From Thalassospira profundimaris (GTDB lineage Bacteria > Pseudomonadota > Alphaproteobacteria > Rhodospirillales > Thalassospiraceae), in contig NZ_JPWI01000003.1 of NCBI RefSeq assembly GCF_003326795.1, forward strand, positions 124,001-188,000: a stretch of DNA of 64,000 nt, in the 5' to 3' direction. Under the pieces are notes generated by a model. The model saw only the letters and a program-made list of their open reading frames with translations. It searched no databases and had not been told where the DNA came from. Each line of letters opens with the position of its first letter. Position 1 is the first letter of the stretch. A program made the translations under genes and the position numbers. This document shows positions 26,754 to 35,726 of this stretch, piece by piece.

Positions 26754-27236
26754 GTGCAAAACAAAAGTGTTATGGTGTTGGGTGCGGCAGTCGGTGCGGC
26801 CATCATGTACGGGATCGTAAGTTTCTTTGGGCCGCAATCCGGACAGATGCAAAATGTGGAACTGCGTCCTGATGACCTGAAACTCGTGGCACTGGGCAAA
26901 AAGGTCTATGACGCCAATTGCGCTTCATGCCATGGGGCAAAATTCGAAGGTCAGGCGAACTGGCGTGAACGCGGTGACGACGGTTTGCTACCAGCACCCC
27001 CGCATGATGAAACCGGTCACACATGGCATCATCCCGATGCCATGTTGTTTGCCCTGACCAAATATGGTCCGGCGGCAATTGCCGGCAACGATTACAAATC
27101 GGCCATGCCCGCATATGAGAACACCCTGACGGATGAGGAAATCCTTGCCAGTCTGTCCTATATCAAAAGCCGCTGGCCAGATGAGATCAGCCAACGTCAC
27201 GACCAGATCAACCAGTCAGCCGCACAGCAACAGTAA
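26754..27236 (+). CDS. Membrane-anchored class I cytochrome c
   Basis: A 160-residue protein with an amino-terminal membrane helix (residues 6-26, VMVLGAAVGAAIMYGIVSFF) and one haem-binding motif CASCH near residue 57. The axial methionine is probably in YKSAMPAYENTLTDEEI. It starts with GTG at 26754, 38 bp after cueR and before a terminator, so it may belong to the copper operon. Small cytochromes of this kind occur beside copper-resistance genes, but an electron-transfer partner is not evident. A short Gln-rich tail ends the protein. Confidence 0.87.
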   Translation: MQNKSVMVLGAAVGAAIMYGIVSFFGPQSGQMQNVELRPDDLKLVALGKKVYDANCASCHGAKFEGQANWRERGDDGLLPAPPHDETGHTWHHPDAMLFALTKYGPAAIAGNDYKSAMPAYENTLTDEEILASLSYIKSRWPDEISQRHDQINQSAAQQQ

Positions 27237-27263
27237 CTCTCGTCAGGCAACTCAGAAAATGAC

Positions 27264-27298
27264 AAAGCCCGCACCAAGACTATCGGTGCGGGCTTTTG
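27264..27298. terminator. Terminator between cytochrome c and histidine kinase genes
   Basis: AAAGCCCGCACC pairs with GGTGCGGGCTTT around AAGACTATC, with TTTT on the plus side. It lies between convergent genes and can work both ways. Confidence 0.9.
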
Positions 27299-27320
27299 AT
27301 TTGTCTGAATTCGGGAATGG

Positions 27321-28433
27321 TCAGGTACGTGGCAATGTGATGCGCACCGTGGTGCCCTTGCCAAGGTCGCTTTCGATGCTCATACGGCCGCCATGCAATT
27401 CAACAAGCAATTTGGCAAGTGGCAGGCCAAGACCGGTTCCGGCACTTTCCTTGACCCCGGAAGGGTGGAGTTGCGAGAAACGGGCAAGCGCACGGGGAAT
27501 GTCATTCGGGCTCATGCCGACACCGTTATCGGCAATGGAAATGGTGATGTCATCGGGCGTCATGGAGAGCCCGATGGAAATGTCACCTCCATCCGGGGTG
27601 AATTTCGCCGCATTGCTCAGGATATTGATCAGAATCTGTTTGAGTTTCAGCTTGTCACAGCGCAGCAAGACGCTTTCACGTGGCAAGTCGATTTCAAGGT
27701 TATGCCGACGTCGCGAAATGTCATCGTGAACAAGCTTGGCTGCTTCGTTGATGATCGTGCCAAGATCGGCGTTTTCGGATTGCAAAGTCATCGAGCCGGC
27801 GGAAAGCTTGGAAACATCAAGAACATTATTGACCAGTTCAAGCAGATGTTTACCGGCCTCGTAAACGTCGCGTCCGCATTCGCGGTATCCGTCGGGGATA
27901 TCGCCCAGAACAGCCTCGGCAATCAGCTCGGAGTTGCCGATGATCGCATTTAGTGGCGTACGAAGCTCATGCCCCATATTGGCAATGAAGTCGGATTTGG
28001 ATGCGTTGGCATCGGCCTGATGGCGGTTTTGCTCCATCAGGGAACGTTCAGCCTGTTGCTGACGGTCATTTTCCAGAAGCGTCATCAAAACCGCTGTACG
28101 CGTTTCGTTGTTCTGGAAATATTCAAGCGGCGCGATGGAAAGATCGCAGACATGGCTTTCATTCGAAGCGCCGACCAGAACAATGTCCCCGCGCCAGGTC
28201 CGGCCGGATGAAAACACATCTTCAATATCGTTGATAAGGCCCTTGGAGAGGAAGCCGGCCTTGCGACCCAGCATGCGATCACGCGACACGCCGATCAGTC
28301 TGGCGATGGCTTCGTTACATTGCAGGACCAGTCCGTTGCGATCACAAATGACCGCCGCATAGGGCAGGGCGTTCAGAACAACCTGATCTGCCAATGGCAC
28401 ATTAGTGGTGCCAATCGGTGTGTTGCTGGTCAT
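27321..28433 (-). CDS. Soluble PAS-domain sensor histidine kinase
   Basis: A 370-residue kinase with no membrane segment. An amino-terminal PAS domain (PYAAVICDRNGLVLQCNEAIARLIG) is followed by a coiled linker. Next comes the phospho-acceptor helix MGHELRTPLNAIIG, then the ATPase motifs NILSNAAKFTPDGG, DNGVGM and GTGLGLPLAKLLVELHGG. The signal is probably cytosolic (redox, light or metabolite). No response regulator lies next to it, so its partner is elsewhere. The ATG at 28433 has GGGGCT upstream; an ATG six codons earlier has no visible ribosome-binding site. Confidence 0.88.
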   Translation of the reverse strand: MTSNTPIGTTNVPLADQVVLNALPYAAVICDRNGLVLQCNEAIARLIGVSRDRMLGRKAGFLSKGLINDIEDVFSSGRTWRGDIVLVGASNESHVCDLSIAPLEYFQNNETRTAVLMTLLENDRQQQAERSLMEQNRHQADANASKSDFIANMGHELRTPLNAIIGNSELIAEAVLGDIPDGYRECGRDVYEAGKHLLELVNNVLDVSKLSAGSMTLQSENADLGTIINEAAKLVHDDISRRRHNLEIDLPRESVLLRCDKLKLKQILINILSNAAKFTPDGGDISIGLSMTPDDITISIADNGVGMSPNDIPRALARFSQLHPSGVKESAGTGLGLPLAKLLVELHGGRMSIESDLGKGTTVRITLPRT

Positions 28434-28455
28434 TTCAGCCCCTGGTCCCATTGTT

Positions 28456-29721
28456 TTACAGTAACGCTCGTTTAAAACGCTCGATACCCAGCCCCGTAAG
28501 CGGGATGTCAGGTGTGCGATTGCTTATTACGTCGGCGATTGCCTTTGCCGACCCACAACTCATCGTCCAGCCCAGCGTCCCATGCCCCGTATTAAGGTAT
28601 AGATTATCATATTTAGTACCCCCAAGAATAGGGGCAGAATCGGGCGTTACCGGGCGTAAACCCGACCAGAAACTGATGGTCGATGGATCTCCGCAATTCG
28701 GAAATAATTCTAATGCTTTATCGACGATAAGCTGATTTCTTTTTGGTGACATTCGCAAGTTGTAGCCATCCAGCTCTGCGGTCCCTGCTACCCTGAGTTG
28801 GTCGCCAAGTCGCGAATACACCATTTTGACGCTGTCATCGATCAGGGCGGTCTGAGGGGCACCGTGATAACCGGTGGTATCAATGCTGATCGAATATCCC
28901 TTGCACGGATAGATCGGCGCATTCAGGCCAAGTGGCTTCAGCAATAACGGACTATAACTTCCAAGACAGACCAGAAAGGCGTCAGCTGTAATGTTGCCCT
29001 GATCGGTTTGTACCGAGGTGATCCTGCCCTCATCATGGATCAGGCGTCTGATCTGTGTGTTGAAGCGGAATGTGGCGCCCTTGGCGATGCAATGTTCGGT
29101 CAGGCGCTCGGTGAATTTGCGGGCATCGCCGCTTTCATCATCGGGTGTGAAGCTGCCACCGACAATCGGGGCGTTGCTTTGGCGAAGGGCAGGTTCGATT
29201 TCATAACATTCGTCCGGACTGACGGTTTTCCGGTTAAGTCCAAGGTCACGCATCTGCGCAGTTGCCCGATCAACCGCGTCCATTTCGTAGGCATCACGGC
29301 AGACATGCAAAATTCCGCGTTCGCTGTGATCATAATCCAGATTAAGTTCGCAGCGGAGGGCACGCAGGCAATCGCGACTATAGGTCGCAACGCGCAAGGC
29401 CTTTTCAAGATTGATCCGGGCACGTCCATCGGTGCAATTTCGCAAGAACCGCAAACCCCAGGCAAAAAGCTGCGGGTCAAAGCGCATGCGGACCAGAAGC
29501 GGTGCTTCCTCGCGTCCAAGCCATTTCAGGATTTGTTTCGGGGTGCCGGCATTGGCCCATGGTGTTGCATGGCATGCCGAAATTTGACCACCATTGGCAA
29601 AGCTTGTTTCCTGTGCACTTGCATGTTGGCGATCAATAACGGTGACCTGATGACCATTTTGCAAAAGATACCAGGCCGCTGTCGTCCCGATGACGCCAGC
29701 ACCCATTACGACAACATGCAT
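28456..29721 (-). CDS. dadA: D-amino acid dehydrogenase, DadA-like
   Basis: A 421-residue FAD enzyme that would oxidatively deaminate D-amino acids and pass electrons to the membrane chain. It shows the FAD site VVVMGAGVIGTTAAWYLLQ, the family start VIDRQHASAQETSFANGGQIS, and the carboxy-terminal segment WSGLRPVTPDSAPILGGTKYDNLYLNTGHGTLGWTM. The family is well matched. No alanine racemase gene is adjacent, unlike the dadAX arrangement. The next gene downstream (histidine kinase) begins 22 bp after its stop, so read-through is possible. A dyad lies in the divergent promoter region. Confidence 0.9.
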   Translation of the reverse strand: MHVVVMGAGVIGTTAAWYLLQNGHQVTVIDRQHASAQETSFANGGQISACHATPWANAGTPKQILKWLGREEAPLLVRMRFDPQLFAWGLRFLRNCTDGRARINLEKALRVATYSRDCLRALRCELNLDYDHSERGILHVCRDAYEMDAVDRATAQMRDLGLNRKTVSPDECYEIEPALRQSNAPIVGGSFTPDDESGDARKFTERLTEHCIAKGATFRFNTQIRRLIHDEGRITSVQTDQGNITADAFLVCLGSYSPLLLKPLGLNAPIYPCKGYSISIDTTGYHGAPQTALIDDSVKMVYSRLGDQLRVAGTAELDGYNLRMSPKRNQLIVDKALELFPNCGDPSTISFWSGLRPVTPDSAPILGGTKYDNLYLNTGHGTLGWTMSCGSAKAIADVISNRTPDIPLTGLGIERFKRALL

Positions 29722-29764
29722 GCGGGCAAAGCCTTGTTGCGGAAAGTGCGTTCGTGAAGCAGCC

Positions 29765-29795
29765 CAGATAGATAGGACAATGCGTTATCTGTCTG
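29765..29795. promoter_or_regulatory. Imperfect 10-bp dyad in the dadA/nnr divergent region
   Basis: CAGATAGATA (29765-29774) and TATCTGTCTG (29786-29795) are inverted with one mismatch and an 11-bp spacer, 44-74 bp upstream of the dadA start. Confidence 0.4.
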
Positions 29796-29921
29796 ACTTG
29801 CGAATTTGTTTGCAATATACTGTCGTGTAAAACAAATGGCTACCGGCGACTTTTGATCTTTTTTGCACCTATGAAAATGCGTCTGAATGATAGGGCGCAG
29901 TGATAAAACAGACGGGGTAAA

Positions 29922-31385
29922 ATGTTTGAAATCCTGACCACAGACCAGATGTACGAAGCAGACCGCCGAACGATTGAAGGCGGTCTTGCCGGTGATGTGT
30001 TGATGGACAATGCCGGACGTGTGGTGTTTGAGGAAATCATACGTCACTGGTCCCCTCGGTCGGTCTCTGTTTTGTGTGGTCCGGGCAATAATGGTGGTGA
30101 CGGTTTTGTGATTGCCAGATTGCTGCGCGACGCCGGCTGGTCGGTCCGGCTGGGCCTGATGGGGGATGTTGTATCACTTAAGGGCGACGCGGCCCTTCAT
30201 GCCGCACGCTGGGACGGCGCGGTGGAGCGTCTTTCACCAGCCCTTGTCGTCGGTGCGGATTTGCTGGTGGATTGTATCTTCGGGGCAGGACTGGCGCGCG
30301 AGATTACCGGCGAGATTGCCGAACTGATCACCACGATAAATTCAAGTATGGCATCGGTCGTATCCGTCGATGTGCCATCGGGAGTGGATGGCAATAGTGG
30401 CGCGATTTGGGGCTGTGGTGTCAAGGCGGATCTGACGGTGACATTCTGTCGGGCAAAGCCCGGTCATTACCTTTTGCCCGGCCGGTTGATGTGCGGTGAA
30501 CTGGCCATCCGTGATATCGGCATTTCCGACCAGACCATTTCCGAAATGCGTCCGAATTGCTGGCGTAATGATCCGGTTCTGTGGCGTGCGGGTATCCACT
30601 GGCCCGGATTGGACGGGCACAAATATCATCGTGGTCATCTGCTGGCTTTTGGCGGGGCATCCATGACCGGTGCAACACGGCTTGTTGCGCGTGCCGCCCG
30701 CCGATCAGGTGTCGGGTTGTTGACCATTGTATCGGATCCGGTGGCACTTCCGGTTTATGCGTCAGATACCCCGGGTAATATGACAGCGCCAATCGGACAG
30801 GTCGAAAGCCTTTTAAATGACTGTCGTCATAATGCCTTTGTGATCGGGCCGGGATATGGTCTGGGGGATGACACCAGAAGTCTTGTCCTTAAACTTTTGC
30901 ATCTGTGCCGTTCGACCGTTCTGGATGCAGATGCGCTCACAAGCTTTGCCGATGATCCGTCTACATTATGTTTTGCGATTCAGGGGCCGACGGTTCTTAC
31001 CCCGCATGAGGGCGAATTTTCCCGCCTGTTCCCCGATATCACTGGCGATAAATTGACCCGGGCGCGCGCAGCGGCGAAACGAAGTGGTGCGACAGTCCTG
31101 ATCAAGGGGGCGGATACGGTGATTGCCGCACCTGATGGCCGGGCCGCAATCAGTGCCGCCGATGCCCCCTGGCTGGCAACAGCCGGATCGGGCGATGTTC
31201 TGGCCGGGATTATTGGTGGTCTGATGGCGCAAGGCATGGAAATGTTCGATGCAAGCTGTATGGCGGTCTGGCTTCATGCCCGCAGCGGAACAGATATCGG
31301 GCCGGGCCTGATCGCCGAGGATATACCGGAACATTTGCCCGGTATTTTGCGCGAACTTTGGCTGGCATCGCGCAAAAAAGGCTAG
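29922..31385 (+). CDS. nnr: Bifunctional NAD(P)H-hydrate epimerase / ADP-dependent dehydratase
   Basis: A 487-residue metabolite-repair enzyme that restores hydrated NADH and NADPH. The amino-terminal epimerase domain (about residues 1-215) has LTTDQMYEADRRTIE, GPGNNGGDGFVIARLL and CIFGAGLAREI. The carboxy-terminal kinase-fold dehydratase has VIGPGYG, LDADALTSFA, LTPHEGEFSRLFPD, ATVLIKGADTVIAAPDG and GSGDVLAGIIGGLMAQG. Both halves appear intact. GGGG precedes the ATG. It stands alone between dadA and malonyl-CoA decarboxylase; in some relatives it neighbours glnB, which is not seen here. Confidence 0.95.
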   Translation: MFEILTTDQMYEADRRTIEGGLAGDVLMDNAGRVVFEEIIRHWSPRSVSVLCGPGNNGGDGFVIARLLRDAGWSVRLGLMGDVVSLKGDAALHAARWDGAVERLSPALVVGADLLVDCIFGAGLAREITGEIAELITTINSSMASVVSVDVPSGVDGNSGAIWGCGVKADLTVTFCRAKPGHYLLPGRLMCGELAIRDIGISDQTISEMRPNCWRNDPVLWRAGIHWPGLDGHKYHRGHLLAFGGASMTGATRLVARAARRSGVGLLTIVSDPVALPVYASDTPGNMTAPIGQVESLLNDCRHNAFVIGPGYGLGDDTRSLVLKLLHLCRSTVLDADALTSFADDPSTLCFAIQGPTVLTPHEGEFSRLFPDITGDKLTRARAAAKRSGATVLIKGADTVIAAPDGRAAISAADAPWLATAGSGDVLAGIIGGLMAQGMEMFDASCMAVWLHARSGTDIGPGLIAEDIPEHLPGILRELWLASRKKG

Positions 31386-31534
31386 GGGTGTTTCCGGTGA
31401 TCAAGTGAAACGGTTAAATACCGACGGGCCAGAATTATGACATCTTTGCGGGCATGCTGGATGTTTGGTTGATGTCACCCGATATACTTACCTTAAAGTC
31501 ACAAAAACAGAACTACCGGATGTGGGAGACAGGC

Positions 31535-32926
31535 ATGTCTCAGACCTTCTTGGACAGAACAATTGATAACCTTCGGGTTGCCTGGCGCGAATTGCGTGAC
31601 AGCCCGGTGGTGCGTGGCCTTGGTCTTGATGAAAGTCAGAGCCGTCAGGAACGCTGGCGTCGCCAGATCACCGATTGCCTTGCCAAGCGTGGCGGGGCGG
31701 TCTCGGCACGTTCGCGTGCGGCGGCACTTGGTCATGATTTTCTGCGTCTTGATGACGCGGGAAAGCGCGAATTTTTGCACCTGCTAATCAACGAGTTTGG
31801 CGTTGATCGAGACCGTGTCGGAGCGATCATGTCAGACTGGAACATGGTTGATGATCTGGCCGAACAGGCTTTGCTGGAGGCAGAACTGAGAGCTGCCCTT
31901 ACGCCGCCATTTCGCATGATTCTTAAGGAATTCAATTCATTACCCCAGGGTGTAAAGTTTCTGGTTGATCTGCGGGCGGATCTTTTGCGGTGGCGCAGGG
32001 AAGCCCCAGGGCTTGTTATCCTTGAGCGTGATCTTAAGGAACTCCTCGCAGGCTGGTTTGATATCGGCTTTCTGGAACTGCAACGCATCACATGGAATTC
32101 TTCTGCTTCCCTTCTTGAAAAGCTGATCGCCTATGAAGCCGTTCACGCCATTCAAAGCTGGGATGACCTGAAACGTCGGTTGGCACCGGATCGCCGGTGT
32201 TTTGCCTTTTTCCATCCGGGAATGCCCGACGAGCCGCTTATTTTTGTCGAGGTGGCCCTGGTCAATGGCATCGCAGGCAGTGTCGATGCCCTGATCCAGA
32301 GTGATCAGGATGACGCAGACGAACAAGAGTCGAAGCTTGCCGATACCGCCATCTTTTATTCGATTTCAAATGCGCAGGCTGGCCTGGCGGGAATCAGTTT
32401 TGGTGATTTCCTGATCAAGCGGGTGGTTGGGGAATTGCAACGTGATCTTCCGGATCTCAAGCAGTTCTGTACCCTGTCTCCCATTCCGGCTATGCGCAGC
32501 TGGATGGACCGGCAACTTGATGCCATGTTGCAAAAGCAGGACACAGGACTGCCCAAGGCAATTGAGGCAGCCTTACGCGATTGTGATGATCTGATGGGGC
32601 CCAAACCGCCTGCAAAACACCCGGACGAGGTGAGCGAACGCACGCGCACCAATATCGAATACCTTACGGCTTGGTATCTTTTGAATGCCAAGCGGGTTGA
32701 GACAGGATCGGCATTTGATCCGGTGGCGCATTTCCATCTGACCAACGGGGCACGGGTCGAACGGCTGAACTGGAATGGCAACGGAAATGAAAATGGCTGG
32801 ATGCAGTCATTTGGCATGATGGTGAACTATCTTTACGACCTTTCGATGATTGAAAAAAATCATGAAAGCTATGTCGGGCAGGGCAAAATAGCCGCATCTG
32901 GTGCAGTAAAGCGTCATTTGCGCTAG
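31535..32926 (+). CDS. Malonyl-CoA decarboxylase
   Basis: A 463-residue enzyme that converts malonyl-CoA to acetyl-CoA and CO2. Family features are an all-helical amino-terminal half followed by the GNAT-like catalytic half with RRCFAFFHPGMPDEPLIFVEVAL, AIFYSISNAQAGLAGISFGDFLIK, FCTLSPIPAMRSWM, and NGARVERLNW near the end. ATG 31535 is chosen for the GGAG 7 nt upstream; longer in-frame starts lack a site. No malonyl-CoA synthetase or malonate transporter is adjacent, so the source of malonyl-CoA is not indicated. It precedes tRNA-Leu. Confidence 0.92.
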   Translation: MSQTFLDRTIDNLRVAWRELRDSPVVRGLGLDESQSRQERWRRQITDCLAKRGGAVSARSRAAALGHDFLRLDDAGKREFLHLLINEFGVDRDRVGAIMSDWNMVDDLAEQALLEAELRAALTPPFRMILKEFNSLPQGVKFLVDLRADLLRWRREAPGLVILERDLKELLAGWFDIGFLELQRITWNSSASLLEKLIAYEAVHAIQSWDDLKRRLAPDRRCFAFFHPGMPDEPLIFVEVALVNGIAGSVDALIQSDQDDADEQESKLADTAIFYSISNAQAGLAGISFGDFLIKRVVGELQRDLPDLKQFCTLSPIPAMRSWMDRQLDAMLQKQDTGLPKAIEAALRDCDDLMGPKPPAKHPDEVSERTRTNIEYLTAWYLLNAKRVETGSAFDPVAHFHLTNGARVERLNWNGNGNENGWMQSFGMMVNYLYDLSMIEKNHESYVGQGKIAASGAVKRHLR

Positions 32927-33094
32927 TTTTGCAAAAGCCGGAAACCCTTGAAACCTGCTAGATATTCCGTGTGATGGCCTGTTAAATTCCACAAGATTGC
33001 ATTTGTCGAAAAGGCGATGCTTGCATGAGGTGAGCGAAGTTTGTATTAAGGCGCACTCATTCCGGTCTTACCGGCGTGAATTGCGTGCTTGTGT

Positions 33095-33179
33095 GCGGGC
33101 GTGGCGGAACTGGTAGACGCGCTGGATTTAGGTTCCAGTGGAGCAATCCGTGGGGGTTCGAGTCCCTTCGCCCGTACCA
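33095..33179 (+). tRNA. tRNA-Leu (anticodon UAG)
   Basis: An 85-nt cloverleaf with a long variable arm. The acceptor GCGGGCG pairs with CGCCCGT (a G-U at the end), followed by A and an encoded CCA. The anticodon stem CTGGA/TCCAG encloses TTTAGGT. The T arm shows GGTTCGAGTCC. Confidence 0.95.
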
Positions 33180-33292
33180 CTTGCAGGCTTTAAAATAGAT
33201 CAGGTTATATATTCGTTTAGTCATATTGACTTTCTGACGTCCGGACTGCGTCGCGTAACGGACATTATTCGAACCAAGCAAAAGAGTTATCT

Positions 33293-34738
33293 ATGCAGGT
33301 TACTGAAACCAAAAACGAAGGCCTGGCGCGCGAGTTCAAAGTCGTCGTGCCCGCCGCACATATCGAAGAAAAAGTCGTCGCCAAGCTTGACGAGATCAAA
33401 GACCAGGTTCGCCTGCCGGGCTTCCGTCCGGGCAAAATTCCGGCGAAACTGCTTCGTCAGCGTTATGGCCAGGCTGTCATGGGCGAAGTTCTTGAAGCCG
33501 CTGTGAACGAAAACACCGGCAAAGTTCTTTCCGACAACGACCTGCGTCCGGCCGTTCAGCCGAAAATCGAAGTAACCAAATTCGATGAAGGCGGGGATCT
33601 TGAGTTCGACATCGCTGTTGAAGTCATCCCGGCAATCGAAGCAATGGACTTCAAAAAGCTGAAACTGACCCGTGAAGTTGTTGAACTTGACGACAGCAAG
33701 GTTAACGAAACCCTTGATCGTATTGCCGCAGCGCAGGGCACCACTGCTCCGCTCGCACGCAAGCGCAAGTCGAAAGCCGGTGACGTTGTCGTTATCGACT
33801 TCCTCGGCAAAATCGACGGTGAAGCATTCGACGGCGGCAAAGCCGAAGATTACGAACTCGAACTCGGTTCGGGCTCCTTCATCGATGGTTTCGAAGATCA
33901 ACTGACCGGTGTTAACGCTGGTGACGAAGTTGTCGTCAAAGTGAAATTCCCGGAAGCTTACGGTGCTGCTGAACTCGCTGGCAAAGATGCCGAGTTCGAC
34001 GTAACCGTCAAGGAAATCAAAGAAAAGAAACCGGCTGAGCTGGATGACGAACTTGCCAAGAAACTTGGTCAGGAATCGTTTGAAGCGCTTAAAGACGCAA
34101 TCCGCAAGGATTACGGACGCGAATACGAATCGGTTTCCCGTCAGAAACTGAAGCGTCAGCTGCTTGATGCGCTGGCTGAAAACCACAGCTTCGAACTTCC
34201 GACCTCGCTGGTCGAAAACGAACTGCAGGGCATCATCGGCCAGATCAAACAGGCCCGTGAAGCTGGTCAGGAAGATGACGAAACCAAAGGCAAGTCCGAA
34301 GAAGAGCTGACCGAAGAGTTCCGCGAAATCGCAGAACGTCGCGTTCTTCTTGGTCTTCTGCTTGCAGAAGTTGGCCGTGCAAACGAGATCCAGGTTACCC
34401 AGGAAGACGTGAACAAGGTCCTTGTTGCTGAAGCTCAGAAGTACCCGGGTCAGGAACAGCAGGTTATTGAATTCTATAAAAATAACCCGCAGGCCTTGCA
34501 GGCTCTTCAGGGCCCTGTATATGAAGACAAGGTCGTGGATTACATCGTCGAACTCGCAAAGGTTGAAGAAAAGACCGTAACGGTCGAAGATCTTCTGAAA
34601 CCGGAAGAGGAAGACGAAGCTCCGAAGAAGAAATCGGCTGCTAAGAAAGCACCGGCGAAAAAGGACGCAGAGAAAAAGGCTCCGGCCAAGAAAGCTGCTG
34701 CCAAGAAGCCGGCTGCGAAGAAAAAAGCAGAAGACTGA
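33293..34738 (+). CDS. tig: Trigger factor with a Lys/Ala-rich tail
   Basis: Ribosome-associated chaperone of 481 residues. The ribosome-binding signature GFRPGKIPAKLLRQRYG is present near residues 43-60, followed by the FKBP-type prolyl isomerase domain (GDVVVIDFLGKIDGEAFDGG...GFEDQLTGVNAGDE) and the long helical arms. After about residue 436 comes a tail of some 45 residues made of K, A, P and E (PKKKSAAKKAPAKKD and similar). It resembles a histone H1 tail and is absent from E. coli trigger factor. The gene heads the tig-clpP-clpX-lon-hup series. Confidence 0.96.
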   Translation: MQVTETKNEGLAREFKVVVPAAHIEEKVVAKLDEIKDQVRLPGFRPGKIPAKLLRQRYGQAVMGEVLEAAVNENTGKVLSDNDLRPAVQPKIEVTKFDEGGDLEFDIAVEVIPAIEAMDFKKLKLTREVVELDDSKVNETLDRIAAAQGTTAPLARKRKSKAGDVVVIDFLGKIDGEAFDGGKAEDYELELGSGSFIDGFEDQLTGVNAGDEVVVKVKFPEAYGAAELAGKDAEFDVTVKEIKEKKPAELDDELAKKLGQESFEALKDAIRKDYGREYESVSRQKLKRQLLDALAENHSFELPTSLVENELQGIIGQIKQAREAGQEDDETKGKSEEELTEEFREIAERRVLLGLLLAEVGRANEIQVTQEDVNKVLVAEAQKYPGQEQQVIEFYKNNPQALQALQGPVYEDKVVDYIVELAKVEEKTVTVEDLLKPEEEDEAPKKKSAAKKAPAKKDAEKKAPAKKAAAKKPAAKKKAED

Positions 34739-34796
34739 TCTGACGAGAAGTAATCCTGCCGGACACGGTTTTGGATAATGCAGGGAGTTGCAGTTG

Positions 34797-35426
34797 ATGA
34801 TTAGAGAACAGATGAATTCGCTTGTGCCGATGGTGGTTGAACAGACCAGCCGGGGCGAGCGTGCCTATGACATCTTTTCGCGTTTGCTCAAGGAGCGTAT
34901 CGTCTTCATCAACGGTCAGGTTCATGACGGCATGTCGTCACTGATCTGCGCGCAGCTCCTGCATCTCGAATCGGAAAATCCGGACAAGGATATTTCGCTT
35001 TACATCAATTCTCCGGGCGGTGTTGTGACCTCGGGTCTCGCCATCTATGACACCATGCAGTACATCCGTTGTGATGTATCGACGGTGTGCATGGGGCAGG
35101 CGGCATCCATGGGCTCGCTTCTGTTGATGGCCGGTGCAAAGGGCAAGCGTTACTGCCTGCCGAATGCGCGTGTCATGATCCACCAGCCGTCCGGCGGTTT
35201 CCAGGGACAGGCATCGGATATCGAAATCCATGCCCGCGAAATCCTGGCGTTGCGTCAGCGTCTTAACGAGATCTATGTCGAACATACCGGCCGTGATCTC
35301 AAGACGATTGAAGATGCGATGGAGCGTGACAACTTCCTCACCCCGGATCAGGCCAAGGAATTCGGTCTGATCGACGAAGTGGTGACATCGCGTCCGAAGC
35401 CGGAAAGCGATGGAAAGAAAGACTGA
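34797..35426 (+). CDS. clpP: ATP-dependent Clp protease proteolytic subunit
   Basis: Serine protease of 209 residues forming the tetradecameric ClpXP core. The catalytic triad is visible: S105 in [12 protein letters not shown]129 in [10 protein letters not shown], and the aspartate in the RDNFLTP segment. ATG 34797 has GGGAG 9 nt upstream; a TTG at 34788 is less likely. It follows tig by 58 bp and ends at a terminator before clpX. Confidence 0.96.
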   Translation: MIREQMNSLVPMVVEQTSRGERAYDIFSRLLKERIVFINGQVHDGMSSLICAQLLHLESENPDKDISLYINSPGGVVTSGLAIYDTMQYIRCDVSTVCMGQAASMGSLLLMAGAKGKRYCLPNARVMIHQPSGGFQGQASDIEIHAREILALRQRLNEIYVEHTGRDLKTIEDAMERDNFLTPDQAKEFGLIDEVVTSRPKPESDGKKD

Positions 35427-35444
35427 TCGTTCCATTACGATCGG

Positions 35445-35480
35445 CAAAAACGCCCCGGACGAACGCCGGGGCGTTTTTTT
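35445..35480 (+). terminator. Terminator after clpP
   Basis: AAACGCCCCGG / CCGGGGCGTTT stem followed by a run of T. It separates clpP from clpX transcription. Confidence 0.93.
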
Positions 35481-35658
35481 ATGTCTTGCCTCATGGCAGT
35501 TTTAAGTCATAGACAGGTATAGGCGCAGGTATCGGCATGATGTCTGGAACTTGTATGGCACTCGAACGTTTGGGTGATTAATACAAGGGGTTTCGTAACC
35601 AATCTGGCGAACCCATATCAAACATGATGCCATAACGCCGAAAAGCGCAGATTAAACG

Positions 35659-35688
35659 TTGAGATCGGTATCGTTTACCGGCTAACAT
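35659..35688 (+). promoter_or_regulatory. Candidate clpX promoter
   Basis: TTGAGA (35659-35664), an 18-bp spacer, then TAACAT (35683-35688), about 40 bp ahead of the clpX start. The rest of the 250-bp gap after the clpP terminator shows no gene. Confidence 0.4.
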
Positions 35689-35726
35689 GGCGATAAAAGA
35701 TAACGTCAAACGTAATTGGGGTTTGT

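Noticed and set aside
33095..33179. tRNA genes considered as integration sites for an island
   Set aside because: The neighbouring DNA is conserved housekeeping sequence with no integrase and no repeated tRNA 3' end.
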